From assembly GCA_035471625.1 (NCBI GenBank), contig DATIPT010000173.1:1-39057 (forward strand): a stretch of 39,057 nucleotides of DNA, read 5' to 3'. The DNA is from DATEVL01 sp035471625. GTDB lineage: Bacteria > Chloroflexota > Anaerolineae > Anaerolineales > E44-bin32. Shown here piece by piece: positions 1 to 7,385 of this stretch (positions are counted from its first letter, which is position 1; each line of letters begins with the position of its first letter). The notes beneath the pieces are model-generated. The model was not told the origin of the DNA, ran no database searches, and saw only the letters and a program-made list of their open reading frames with translations. The translations under genes were made by a program, and so were the position numbers.

Positions 1-65
1 AGCCCGTGGAGCTCGATGCCCTCAGGTTGGCCGGCGAGTTCTGAGTCGACCAGCGTGATCGTCAT
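1..65 (-). CDS. Partial CDS, N-terminus of unknown protein
   Basis: An ATG at 65..63 overlaps the TGA of the flippase gene (64..62) in an ATGA arrangement and opens a frame that stays open to the window edge (about 21 codons, beginning MTITLVDSE). The stop/start overlap indicates translational coupling with the glycosyltransferase-flippase pair, so this is probably the next gene of the polysaccharide operon. Too little is visible to assign a family. The start is supported only by the overlap and the open frame. Confidence 0.55.
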   Translation of the reverse strand, partial: MTITLVDSELAGQPEGIELHG

Positions 66-1321
66 TCTGAGTCCGGCCTCGCAGCCGCCGGTGCGAGACC
101 CTTCCGTTCCTGATCGCCAGCTGCAAGGAGAAAACCATACGCCAGGCAGACTTCCACGATCACAGCCGCAAGCAACGTGGCAATGAATGCCGGAAAACCG
201 ATCCGGTATGACAGCAAGCCGCCCGCCAGCAGGACCAGCCCGACCCCGATGACCTTGAAGCGGATGTAGACCGCCAATGTGTGCTCGCTCGATCGGCCAA
301 ACAAGAATCCAGCGGGAACCGTGTAGAGCCATCTGAGCACGTGGTATCCGGCGAGCCAAGGGATCATCCAGCCGGCCAGATCATATCGACCTGCATACAG
401 CAGGTCGAGCAGCACCGGCATCAAGACCAGCGACAGAACGGCCGCACCCAGCCCCGCCAGACCGACGACTATGGAGCGCCTGATGTAGGCCGGCTTGCGG
501 GCCCTGGTGATGTCAACCAGCATGATCGAGGAGAGCGGCTGGCGGACGATCTCGAAGCCGCGGAACAGGATTGAGAGCGCATCGAACGCCGCAAGCGAGA
601 ACGGGGACACTGCAGGCTGTACGATCACGATCAGCAAGTTCTCGCGCAGGAAGCTAATCCCCGACGACAGCCAGAATGCGGTGCCGGTCTTTCGTTCCTG
701 GAGCGAGAGCCGGCGAGTGCCGCGTGGCAATCTGCGCCGGAGCACAACGAATCCGAGAAGCAGGATCAGCAGGTTCGTCAAGGTGTACCCGGCGACGACG
801 AACCCGACGGATCTTGCAGCCGGAAAGAAGATGAGTGGCACCGCCAGGAAGATGAGCAGCGTACCCGAGAGGCGATCCAAGGCGCTGCCCAGCGTGAAGT
901 CCTCCGCGGCAATAAGCATCATGGACATCTGCTGGGTGAGATTGAAGCTCAGCGCACTCACGAACAAAGCGAGCCCCATGGCGGGATGCAGCCCGTTGTA
1001 GAACGAGACCACAACTGCAACTGCCATGGTGGGTAGCAGAACCACCAGGCCTCCAGATACCAGATCGGATGGCCAGTCCCCGGCGCCTACTTTGCGCCGG
1101 CTGTAATACCTGGAGACCACACCGGATTGCCCGAGGTTTCCCACGAAGGCGCATAGCGGGACGGCTGCGAAGAAGAGCACAAGCCGTGCAGCCTGCTCGA
1201 CGGGCAACACGCGCAGGAACACGATCCTTGAGAGAAAGGTTGGGATCGCGAGAAGCAGGACCACTGAGATCGGCAGCCCGAAGCGAACAAGCGACCTGTC
1301 TTCCCACGCCGCGTCGCGCAC
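62..1321 (-). CDS. Polysaccharide flippase-like membrane protein (MATE/MOP superfamily)
   Basis: Predicted inner-membrane protein of about 419 residues, hydrophobic along its length with roughly 12 membrane segments, as in O-antigen/exopolysaccharide flippases (Wzx-like) that move lipid-linked sugars across the membrane. The open frame extends upstream to 1468, but that part overlaps the glycosyltransferase gene and has no hydrophobic pattern. I therefore place the start at the GTG at 1321..1319 (VRDAAWEDRS), five bases after the stop of the upstream gene; no strong Shine-Dalgarno is visible. The adjacent GT2 gene supports a role in surface polysaccharide export. Assignment rests on topology, length and context, not on a diagnostic motif; a more distant MOP transporter is possible. 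Confidence 0.75.
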   Translation of the reverse strand: MRDAAWEDRSLVRFGLPISVVLLLAIPTFLSRIVFLRVLPVEQAARLVLFFAAVPLCAFVGNLGQSGVVSRYYSRRKVGAGDWPSDLVSGGLVVLLPTMAVAVVVSFYNGLHPAMGLALFVSALSFNLTQQMSMMLIAAEDFTLGSALDRLSGTLLIFLAVPLIFFPAARSVGFVVAGYTLTNLLILLLGFVVLRRRLPRGTRRLSLQERKTGTAFWLSSGISFLRENLLIVIVQPAVSPFSLAAFDALSILFRGFEIVRQPLSSIMLVDITRARKPAYIRRSIVVGLAGLGAAVLSLVLMPVLLDLLYAGRYDLAGWMIPWLAGYHVLRWLYTVPAGFLFGRSSEHTLAVYIRFKVIGVGLVLLAGGLLSYRIGFPAFIATLLAAVIVEVCLAYGFLLAAGDQERKGLAPAAARPDSE

Positions 1322-1326
1322 AGTAT

Positions 1327-2286
1327 CTATTCCGGCAGTCTCGCAAGAGCTTCGCGGAGAAAACGCCTGACCAAACTGCCACGCATCCGCAGGTTGTGCA
1401 GCCAGACGTATTCTAGGACGGCCGGGTCCCTGGCAGGCTCCGACCCTTCGTCCATTTGCTCGACCCACCGGAGCGAATCTCGGACGCCGCGCAAAGCTTG
1501 CACGAAGACGCCGTTCCGCAAGCCTCGCAAGAGATAGCCGCCCGCGTAAAGCAGGAAACCCCGTCGCGATCGCTCATACTTGTAGCGCACATAGAGGCCG
1601 TTGCGGACGAGGTAGTAGTAGCGACCGGTCTTCCACGACAGTCGGGCGCTTGCGGAATGGTCGTGGACAATCCGGATGTTGGGATCATACAGGATCGAAT
1701 ACCCGGCGTGGATCAGCTGGTAGGAAAGGTCCAGCTCCTCCCAGTAGAAGAACAACTTCTCATCGTGCAGTTCGGTTTGATGGACTGCCTCGCGCCGCAG
1801 GGCGTGAGCCGCGCCCGCAAATTGAGCTACCAGGCAGGGCACTTCCTGGGTGAAGGGTACGCTTGAGCCGAATGGCCAGGAGGATCTTGAAATGGCGCCC
1901 CCCGGTTCACAGATCTTGAAGCTGATCGCACCAACGCCCGCCTGCTCCGCAAACCGCGCCGCCGCTCGTGCGAGCGAATCCGGGTCCTCGAAATAGGCGT
2001 CGTTGTCGATGCAGACGATGCAAGGGGCCTCACCGGCCCGAATTCCGATGTTCCTGCCCTTGGCTACACCTGTGTTTTCGCCCAGCTCGATCAACGTCAG
2101 GGCCTCGAACCCTTCGAGACCCCCTTTCAAGGCGGCAAGACTGCTTGGCTGGCTTCCTTGATCGACAAGCCAGACATGGTATTCAGGGCCTCGCTGCTTG
2201 GCGATGCTCTCTAGCAGTCGGAGCGTTTCCTTCTCCCTGTCTAGGGACAGGATGACCACGTCGACCGAGGTCAAACTCGCATCCAT
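1327..2286 (-). CDS. Family 2 glycosyltransferase
   Basis: Cytoplasmic glycosyltransferase of about 319 residues with a GT-A fold. The N-terminus shows the typical beta-strand VDVVILSLDREKE, then an NTGVAKGRNIG segment (about 71-81) and the metal/nucleotide-sugar site DND at 94-96 (CIDNDAYFED). A WEELDLSYQLIHAGY stretch matches the region carrying the catalytic base in rhamnosyl-type GT2 enzymes. It would transfer a sugar from a nucleotide donor during surface glycan assembly. I chose ATG 2286 (AAGG eight bases upstream); a GTG at 2310 would add eight residues but lacks a spaced ribosome site. The flippase starts five bases after its stop, so the two are co-transcribed. Base composition looks less GC-rich than the centre of the window, as is common in polysaccharide loci. 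Sugar specificity cannot be told. Confidence 0.85.
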   Translation of the reverse strand: MDASLTSVDVVILSLDREKETLRLLESIAKQRGPEYHVWLVDQGSQPSSLAALKGGLEGFEALTLIELGENTGVAKGRNIGIRAGEAPCIVCIDNDAYFEDPDSLARAAARFAEQAGVGAISFKICEPGGAISRSSWPFGSSVPFTQEVPCLVAQFAGAAHALRREAVHQTELHDEKLFFYWEELDLSYQLIHAGYSILYDPNIRIVHDHSASARLSWKTGRYYYLVRNGLYVRYKYERSRRGFLLYAGGYLLRGLRNGVFVQALRGVRDSLRWVEQMDEGSEPARDPAVLEYVWLHNLRMRGSLVRRFLREALARLPE

Positions 2287-2584
2287 CGATTTCGCCTTGA
2301 ACGGCGGCACCCTTCAACACGAGTCATCCGTGGGTCTGGCGGCAAACACCCTAGTGCGCCCTTCGCGCCCGTCTTCGGTAGGGACGATTCGGGGGCCGGT
2401 TCCTGGAAGGGACTTGGACTTGGGGCGGCACTCGGGCAGACATCTTCCCGGCCAGATTGTAACTGTACACGGGAGCATGGCTGCTCGGGAGCGAGCCCGG
2501 GCCAGGTGATCGATGGACGCTCGCCTTCGGACAGCCCGGGGTTCTTACCGGGAGTGTCTCAAGAACGGCGGCTTCGGAGCGGCG
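2287..2584. other. Intergenic stretch with one hairpin
   Basis: About 300 bases without a convincing gene. The only clear structure is an inverted repeat, GACA-CCCGG (2530-2539) with CCGGG-TGTC (2548-2558), interrupted by small internal bulges, which could end transcription of the minus-strand gene at 2585-2842. A minus-strand TACAAT (2461..2456) could be a -10 box for the glycosyltransferase operon but has no -35 partner. Confidence 0.35.
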
Positions 2585-2842
2585 TCAGCCGGGACTCTGC
2601 GAGGCGAACGCCCGCCATCCTTCGGCCGCAGCCGCTTCCCGCTCGGCGCGCGTCCGGAAGGTCTGGGTGTACCGCCGGCCGTCCATGATCAGGGTCACGG
2701 TCACCTCGGGCATCCCGTCGTCCTCGACCTTCGCCGTGCAGTAGCGCTCGTGGCCCAGGGGATGCTCCAGCGTCGCCGCCAGGCAGCGATCGGCGAAGGC
2801 GCCGCCATGCTGGCACTCGTCGTGGTCGATCACGATATGCAT
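2585..2842 (-). CDS. Small hypothetical protein with DECQHG motif
   Basis: An 85-residue soluble protein that I do not recognise. The start at ATG 2842 is well supported by AAGGAGGGG ending a few bases upstream. The N-terminus has MHIVIDHDECQHGGAFADRC, with Cys and His residues arranged DECQH...RC and a further HERYC. This is suggestive of metal binding, but it does not match the CxxCxxC spacing of a ferredoxin. The C-terminal half reads as a beta-hairpin with a helix (TVTLIMDGRRYTQTF then RAEREAAAAEGW). It stands alone on the minus strand, divergent from the HAD gene at 3007. No function can be given. Confidence 0.65.
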   Translation of the reverse strand: MHIVIDHDECQHGGAFADRCLAATLEHPLGHERYCTAKVEDDGMPEVTVTLIMDGRRYTQTFRTRAEREAAAAEGWRAFASQSPG

Positions 2843-2957
2843 GTCCCCTCCTTGGCTGTCACGCAAAGTCTAGGCGGCCCGGAAGGCGCCGGCCAGTGGT
2901 CGTTGTCATCCGCCGATGGTGATTTCCGGCGCGCCGACTTCAAGGTCCGACGGTCGC

Positions 2958-2963
2958 TATAAT
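2958..2963 (+). promoter_or_regulatory. -10 box (TATAAT) upstream of the HAD phosphatase gene
   Basis: A perfect TATAAT lies 43 bases before the ATG at 3007. No good -35 hexamer is present at 16-18 bases upstream, so the promoter is inferred from the -10 element and its place in the divergent gap. Confidence 0.5.
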
Positions 2964-3006
2964 CTCTTGCAGAGCGCGCCCCCCATGATGTAGGAGAAGG
3001 CCCGAG

Positions 3007-3477
3007 ATGATCGAACTCAGGATCCCCGGTCGCGGCCTGTTGCGCCTCCGCCATCTCGTCTGCGACGTCAACGGTACGCTCGCCCTCGATGGCACGCTGA
3101 TCGATGGCGTCGCGACCGCGCTGCTCGCCCTCTCCGACCGCCTCGAGATCCACATGCTCACCGCCGACACGCACGGCGGGCAGGCGGCGATCGACCAGGC
3201 CCTCGGCCTGACGGCCGTACGGATCCCCCCGGGGGGCGAGGCGGAAGCGAAGGCGTCGTTCGTCCGTGGAATCGGATCCGACACCGTGATCGCCATCGGC
3301 AACGGCGCCAATGACGGGGCGATGCTCTTCGAAGCCGCCGTGGGAATCGCCGTCCTCTCGCCGGAGGGATTGTCCGGCGAGGCGGCCAGCGCCGCCGACC
3401 TCATCGCCACCGACATCGTCTCCGCCCTCCAACTCCTCGAGCGGCCGATGCGGTTGGTGGCTAGCCTGCGGCGCTGA
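3007..3477 (+). CDS. HAD-family soluble P-type-ATPase-like phosphatase
   Basis: A 156-residue cytoplasmic protein with HAD motifs in order: motif I DVNGTLALDG (Asp nucleophile near residue 19), motif II HMLTADTHGG, a lysine in GEAEAKASF, and motif IV IGNGANDGAML. The length and the DVNGTL signature, with Asn where most HAD phosphatases have the second Asp, match the group of small proteins resembling the phosphorylation domain of P-type ATPases without membrane parts. The start ATG 3007 has GGAGAAGG upstream. It is a single gene followed by the MerR gene. Substrate unknown; the Asn replacement may be a family trait and does not by itself show loss of activity. Confidence 0.75.
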   Translation: MIELRIPGRGLLRLRHLVCDVNGTLALDGTLIDGVATALLALSDRLEIHMLTADTHGGQAAIDQALGLTAVRIPPGGEAEAKASFVRGIGSDTVIAIGNGANDGAMLFEAAVGIAVLSPEGLSGEAASAADLIATDIVSALQLLERPMRLVASLRR

Positions 3478-3506
3478 GGGGTCGGCTTTCCGTCGGGATC
3501 TCGGGC

Positions 3507-3537
3507 TTGACTCTCCCGCCACTGGAGGCTGTACGCT
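3507..3537 (+). promoter_or_regulatory. MerR-type promoter/operator with 19-bp spacer
   Basis: TTGACT (3507-3512) and TACGCT (3532-3537) are separated by exactly 19 bases, the long spacer typical of promoters activated by MerR-family proteins. Inside the spacer lies a dyad CTCC-N7-GGAG (3513-3516 and 3524-3527), similar to operators of drug-sensing MerR proteins. It sits 30 bases upstream of the merR-type gene at 3568, so autoregulation is the natural reading. Confidence 0.7.
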
Positions 3538-3567
3538 TCCAACAAGACGCAGCGAGGATCTCGACGG

Positions 3568-4386
3568 ATGTTCAGGATCGGTGAGTTCTCCAAGCTCAGC
3601 CAGGTGCCGGTGAAGACGCTGCGCTACTACGACGAGATCGGCCTGGTCCGGCCGGCGTTCGTCGATGCGGCCACCGGCTATCGCTACTACACGGCGGAAC
3701 AGCTGCCCCGGCTGAACACGGTCCTGGCGCTCAAGGACCTGGGCTTCAAGCTTGACCAGATCCACGAGTTTGTCGATGACCATCTGACCGCGGAACAGAT
3801 GGAGGGGATGCTGCGTCTGCGCCGGGCGGAAATCCGGGCGAACCTGCAGGACGAGGAGGCGCGCCTCGTCCGGGTCGAACACCGTCTCCGCCTGATCACT
3901 CAGGAGGGTCAAATGCCCAAACACGAGGTTGTCATCAAGAAGGCCGCGCCGCTGCGTGTGGCCGCCGTCCGTGGCGTCGTGGAGAACTACCAGACCGTCG
4001 GCCCGTTGTTTGGAGAGGTCATGGCCGAGCTGGGGAAGCATGCCGTCGCCCCGGTCGGCCCACCGATGGCACTGTACTACGACGAGGAATACAAGGAGAA
4101 GGATGTAGACGTAGAAGCGGCCGTCCCGATTGGGACAGCCGAGGTCGCGCCTTCCGGTCGGGTCCAGGTGCGGGAGTTGGAGTCGTACGAGGCTGTCGCG
4201 TCGCTGACTCGCCGTGGCCCCTACGACGATTTCACGCCGGCCTATCAGGAGCTGATGAGCTGGATCCAGTCCAACGGGTATCGGATCGTTGGCCCCAACC
4301 GGGAGATCTACCTCACCGGGCCGGAGAGCGGGTCACCGCCCGAAGCCTGGGTTACCGAGATCCAGTTCCCGGTGGCCAAGAGCTGA
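3568..4386 (+). CDS. MerR-family regulator with GyrI-like effector-binding domain
   Basis: A 272-residue transcription factor. Residues 1-70 form the winged helix-turn-helix of the MerR family (FRIGEFSKLSQVPVKTLRYYDEIGLV... GYRYYTAEQL), followed by a dimerising coiled coil (about 80-115). The C-terminal domain (about 120-270) resembles the GyrI/BmrR-type ligand pocket, including YYDEEY and a LTRRGPYDDFTPAYQEL segment. Such proteins bind hydrophobic or cationic drugs and untwist long-spacer promoters. A 19-bp-spacer promoter with a dyad lies immediately upstream. No drug pump is adjacent, so targets beyond its own gene are unknown. A hairpin follows the stop codon. Confidence 0.85.
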   Translation: MFRIGEFSKLSQVPVKTLRYYDEIGLVRPAFVDAATGYRYYTAEQLPRLNTVLALKDLGFKLDQIHEFVDDHLTAEQMEGMLRLRRAEIRANLQDEEARLVRVEHRLRLITQEGQMPKHEVVIKKAAPLRVAAVRGVVENYQTVGPLFGEVMAELGKHAVAPVGPPMALYYDEEYKEKDVDVEAAVPIGTAEVAPSGRVQVRELESYEAVASLTRRGPYDDFTPAYQELMSWIQSNGYRIVGPNREIYLTGPESGSPPEAWVTEIQFPVAKS

Positions 4387-4401
4387 GACGCGGATCCATA
4401 G

Positions 4402-4430
4402 CGAAGGCCGGCCCCGAGGGCCGGCCTTCG
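4402..4430. terminator. Strong hairpin between convergent genes
   Basis: A perfect 12-bp stem, CGAAGGCCGGCC (4402-4413) pairing with 4419-4430 around a 5-base loop, lies between the stop of the MerR gene and the end of the minus-strand nuclease gene. The T-run after it is weak (CGTTTCTCC), but its position between convergent genes supports a bidirectional terminator. Confidence 0.7.
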
Positions 4431-4442
4431 CGTTTCTCCACC

Positions 4443-5939
4443 CTAGGCTCCTTGTGCGGCGCGCTCGACCGCCTGAAGCACCCGCACCATCGCAAGCGTA
4501 TCTCGCTCGCAGTAGTCCAACAGCGCCCGACGCGTCTTGTCGACCCCAGGCGCCGCAGGATCGTCGAGGAGCGACTCGTAGGCGAGCGATGCCGCCAACC
4601 CATCGGCAACTTCCAGACCGTCGTATGAGAGTTCGGGGGCGATCGCCGGGGCCACCGACTTGATCGAGAACGATCCGCCCATCGCCGGCAGCCAGTAGTG
4701 CCATCCCCGGAAGGGCTTGATCAGATCATCCATGCGCGGCAGGCGCGCTTCGATCTCGGTCCGCCGGTCGGGGAACGCCGCCGCCAGTTCCTTCATCACA
4801 CCGAGTTCGAACGGCATGTGGTAGGCCAGGATCGATCCCGAGCCGGCCGTCGCCGGAAGCAGGGCGTCCAGCAGCGCCGGGCGTGGGTCCGGGCCGATCT
4901 CGGCCAGGAAGCCGGTGTGGTCGGGATCGCCGCCGGCGACCCGGATGATGTGAAGGGAAAACTGAAACGGGATCCTCTCGTACGGGTGAGTGCCGTCCCA
5001 GATCGGGATCGCCGGGGCGACGGTCTCAAAGTCGAGCAGGAAGATCGGGTAGCTGAGAGAGTCCAAGAACGCGCGTAGGTCTGCGACTTCGATCTTCGGC
5101 CGGTGGGCCTGGTGGGCCTCGACGTGTCGCCGGGAGCGCGACGGCAAGCGGACGTCGGCCGGAACGTCGTCGATCAGGCGGACGCCCCGATCGTAGAGGG
5201 CGAACTTCTCCTCCCAGCGCAGATACGAGATCTCGAGGACCGAGTCCGGGGGGACATCGGCCCAGCACGTCCCTAAGGCGGCACATTCTCTGGGATCCAT
5301 GCACTGCGGGCCGATGGGCACCTCGGGTCGTTCGCCGCTTTCGAGCATCCGGCGCAGATCGGCTGCCAGGAGAGCCATCGCGGGAAGCCTCGCTTCGGCG
5401 TCGGCGGTCAGGTTCGTCGAGGTGAAGAACGCGGGGAGGTCTAGCTCGCCCCGACGGACGTACTCGCGGTTGGGCTGCAACAGCTCCACCGCCTCGACCT
5501 CGATCCCGCAGGTTCGCAGCACGTGGAGCTGAAAGGCGACGTCGGGCAGATGCTCCGGCTTGACCGATGTGGAGCTCTTGACCTCGATCAGGCGCCAGCC
5601 GCGGCCGGTGCGGGCGAGGATATCGACCCGGGCGGAGAGGCCCTCCGGACTGGCGAACGTCGCCTCAAAGACCGCCGGGGGGCGGTTGGCCAGGCAGGCC
5701 CGCGTGTGTGCCGCCGCCGCTTCGACGTCATCGAACGGATGAGACCAGCCGGCGACGCCGTCGGGGAACAGGCCCCTGGCCAGGTTTCCGACGCGCTGCC
5801 CCGCTGCCATGCGGGCGCGTCCCTCGGCGTCTGGAGGCGCGAGCGCCTCGCGCTCGAAGATCGATAGGTGCAGCGCCTTCCGGCACTGGTGCCCGGTCAG
5901 GAACCCTGACTTGGTGAGGTGTCGGCGATCGGCGGCCAT
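4443..5939 (-). CDS. DUF2779 protein: Fe-S PD-(D/E)xK nuclease plus DnaQ-like exonuclease domain
   Basis: A 498-residue protein with two nuclease modules. The N-terminal half has a RecB/Cas4-like core: Glu92 (VFEA), Asp106 (RVDIL) and Glu119-Lys121 (IEVKSS). Cys19 plus the C-x5-C-x5-C cluster at Cys213, Cys219 and Cys225 give the four-cysteine pattern of Fe-S nucleases such as Cas4 and AddB. The C-terminal half (about 290-498) has an RNase H-like exonuclease signature: DFE at 303-305, a YHMPFE segment and YCERD near the end. Start ATG 5939 is chosen over an upstream ATG because the -10 box lies seven bases before it. It probably degrades or processes DNA ends; no partner gene is adjacent, and the biological role of the family is not known to me. 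Confidence 0.85.
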   Translation of the reverse strand: MAADRRHLTKSGFLTGHQCRKALHLSIFEREALAPPDAEGRARMAAGQRVGNLARGLFPDGVAGWSHPFDDVEAAAAHTRACLANRPPAVFEATFASPEGLSARVDILARTGRGWRLIEVKSSTSVKPEHLPDVAFQLHVLRTCGIEVEAVELLQPNREYVRRGELDLPAFFTSTNLTADAEARLPAMALLAADLRRMLESGERPEVPIGPQCMDPRECAALGTCWADVPPDSVLEISYLRWEEKFALYDRGVRLIDDVPADVRLPSRSRRHVEAHQAHRPKIEVADLRAFLDSLSYPIFLLDFETVAPAIPIWDGTHPYERIPFQFSLHIIRVAGGDPDHTGFLAEIGPDPRPALLDALLPATAGSGSILAYHMPFELGVMKELAAAFPDRRTEIEARLPRMDDLIKPFRGWHYWLPAMGGSFSIKSVAPAIAPELSYDGLEVADGLAASLAYESLLDDPAAPGVDKTRRALLDYCERDTLAMVRVLQAVERAAQGA

Positions 5940-5946
5940 CGCCGCG

Positions 5947-5975
5947 AGGATAGTGCGCCCGCATCCGGCGCGCAA
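5947..5975 (-). promoter_or_regulatory. Promoter of the DUF2779 gene, leaderless layout
   Basis: On the minus strand TTGCGC (5975..5970) and TATCCT (5952..5947) are separated by 17 bases, and the -10 box ends seven bases before the ATG at 5939. Transcription would begin at or next to the start codon. Confidence 0.65.
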
Positions 5976-6003
5976 CCGCTTGCACCTGCCTTCGGGCGCC
6001 GCG

Positions 6004-6032
6004 TTGTCCGCGTTCGGGCGCGATGCTATAAT
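6004..6032 (+). promoter_or_regulatory. Promoter of the DUF389 gene
   Basis: TTGTCC (6004-6009) and a perfect extended -10, TGC-TATAAT (TATAAT at 6027-6032), with a 17-base spacer. It is divergent from the nuclease promoter and drives the small frame at 6060 and the DUF389 gene at 6134. Confidence 0.75.
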
Positions 6033-6059
6033 GCGCCGCTCGCCGCAGACGAGGTTGGG

Positions 6060-6137
6060 ATGAAAGATCTCTCCGCCTCGAAGATCCGAGAAAGCCGCAG
6101 GTTCTGGCCGAATCGGGAAGGCGTCTCTCCCCCATGA
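6060..6137 (+). CDS. Possible 25-residue upstream reading frame (leader peptide)
   Basis: An ATG at 6060, preceded by GAGG five bases upstream and about 20 bases after the expected transcription start, opens a 25-codon frame (begins MKDLSASKIRE, ends SPP). Its TGA overlaps the ATG of the DUF389 gene as ATGA. The DUF389 gene itself has no well-spaced Shine-Dalgarno, so coupled translation from this frame is plausible. The peptide is basic and unlike a known leader. It may equally be chance. Confidence 0.35.
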   Translation: MKDLSASKIRESRRFWPNREGVSPP

Positions 6138-7330
6138 CCTTCGAACCCCTCCAGCCTGTCGACGACCCTGAATCGCTGCCGCGGGCGCGGCGCCGCCGCG
6201 CCGGGCGCATGCTGACGCAGATGCGGGCCGACGAGCGCGAGTCGTATCTTGAAGATCTCGCCCACCAGGTCTCGCCGGCGATCGACCTGTACTTGCTGGC
6301 CATCGCCGCCGGTCTCCTGATCGGCCTCGGGTTCCGTTTCGATCAGCTCGCTCTCGTCATCGGCGCCATCCTGGTTGCGCCCAAGCTCACGCCGGTCGCC
6401 GGGATGGCGCTGGCCGCCATCTCAGGATCGATGCGCTACTTCGGCCGTCAGATCGGGGCGATGCTGCTGGCCTCGCTGCTCGCCGCCATCGCCGCGGGTC
6501 TGGTCGGCGGCCTTGGCTATCCCTCCGGGGCCTCCTCGGTCCTGGCAGCGGGGCACACCGGCCTCAGCTTGATGGACTTCCTGCTCCTGATCGGCGGGGC
6601 GGTGTGGATGGCGGTTTCCCTGGTTCGTTCCGGCGATGTCCACCCGATGGCCAGCGCGGCCGTGGCCTACGAGGTCCTGCTTCCGGCCGGCGCCGCCGGG
6701 TTCGGCCTCGTCACCGGGGACGCGACGCTCTGGCAGGGCGCCTTGATGACGTTCCTTCTCCACCTGTCGTGGGCCATCGTCGCTGGCAGTCTCGTCCTCG
6801 TGCTCTTCGGGTTCCGGCCGCTCACTGGGAGCGGCTACTCGCTTTCGGGGGCGATCATCCTCCTTGCCGGGATCGGCTTGATCAGTGCCCTCAACCTGGG
6901 GGTCTCAGTCCTAGCCGCCATCCCCACGCCGACGCCGACTCCGTCTCCAACGCCCACATCGACTCCGCCTCCGCCCCCCACCGCGACCCGCACACCGACT
7001 CCGACGCGGACAGCGACGGCGACCGGAACCTCGACCCCGACTCCGACGCCGACGGTCACTCCGACGCCGCCGTCCGGCCTGATCTTTGGGACGGGGGGCG
7101 CCGGTGTCCTGCTGCGAAACGCCCCGAACGGAGAGAGCTCGAGCGGTTTGATCGAGGGCTTGCGGATCCTGATCCTTTCGTCGCCGACGGAGGCCGAGGG
7201 TTTCGTTTGGCTGCAGGTGCGGACCGAAGACGGCCGTGAGGGTTGGATCCTGGCGCGCTACGTCGCCACCCTGACACCGACTGTGTCCGCCACACTCCCG
7301 GGGACGGCGACGGCATCCGCAACGCCTTGA
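6134..7330 (+). CDS. DUF389 membrane protein with Pro/Thr linker and bacterial SH3 domain
   Basis: A 398-residue integral membrane protein. Residues 50-260 hold about seven hydrophobic segments with the DUF389 pattern (GAILVAPKLTPVAGMALAAISG at 77-98). A Pro/Thr-rich linker follows (264-312, encoded by a degenerate repeat), then an SH3b-like domain (about 315-380: GVLLRNAPNGE... GFVWLQVRTEDGREGWI). SH3b modules outside the membrane often bind cell-wall material, so I infer an envelope protein with its tail exterior. The function of DUF389 is unknown. The gene is driven by an extended -10 promoter and overlaps a short upstream frame. A 12-bp palindrome GGGGCGCGCCCC lies just past the stop. Confidence 0.8.
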   Translation: MTFEPLQPVDDPESLPRARRRRAGRMLTQMRADERESYLEDLAHQVSPAIDLYLLAIAAGLLIGLGFRFDQLALVIGAILVAPKLTPVAGMALAAISGSMRYFGRQIGAMLLASLLAAIAAGLVGGLGYPSGASSVLAAGHTGLSLMDFLLLIGGAVWMAVSLVRSGDVHPMASAAVAYEVLLPAGAAGFGLVTGDATLWQGALMTFLLHLSWAIVAGSLVLVLFGFRPLTGSGYSLSGAIILLAGIGLISALNLGVSVLAAIPTPTPTPSPTPTSTPPPPPTATRTPTPTRTATATGTSTPTPTPTVTPTPPSGLIFGTGGAGVLLRNAPNGESSSGLIEGLRILILSSPTEAEGFVWLQVRTEDGREGWILARYVATLTPTVSATLPGTATASATP

Positions 7331-7385
7331 TCGGTGGGGCGCGCCCCTTCCGGGGAGCTCCTGACTCGTCGGAATCTTCAAGCCC

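Noticed and set aside
3007..3477. Loss of function of the HAD protein because motif I reads DVNGT
   Set aside because: Small P-type-ATPase-like HAD proteins commonly have Asn there, so the change is likely a family trait and not decay.
2830..4041. Long minus-strand open frame (about 400 codons) opposite the HAD and MerR genes
   Set aside because: Composition is Arg/Asp/Gly/Glu-rich without domain motifs, and it lies antisense to two genes with clear motifs and ribosome sites. A GC-rich shadow frame.
6922..7075. Repetitive CCGAC/TCCGAC-type DNA considered as a CRISPR or satellite repeat
   Set aside because: It encodes a Thr/Pro linker in frame with irregular units and no spacers, so it is a coding low-complexity stretch.
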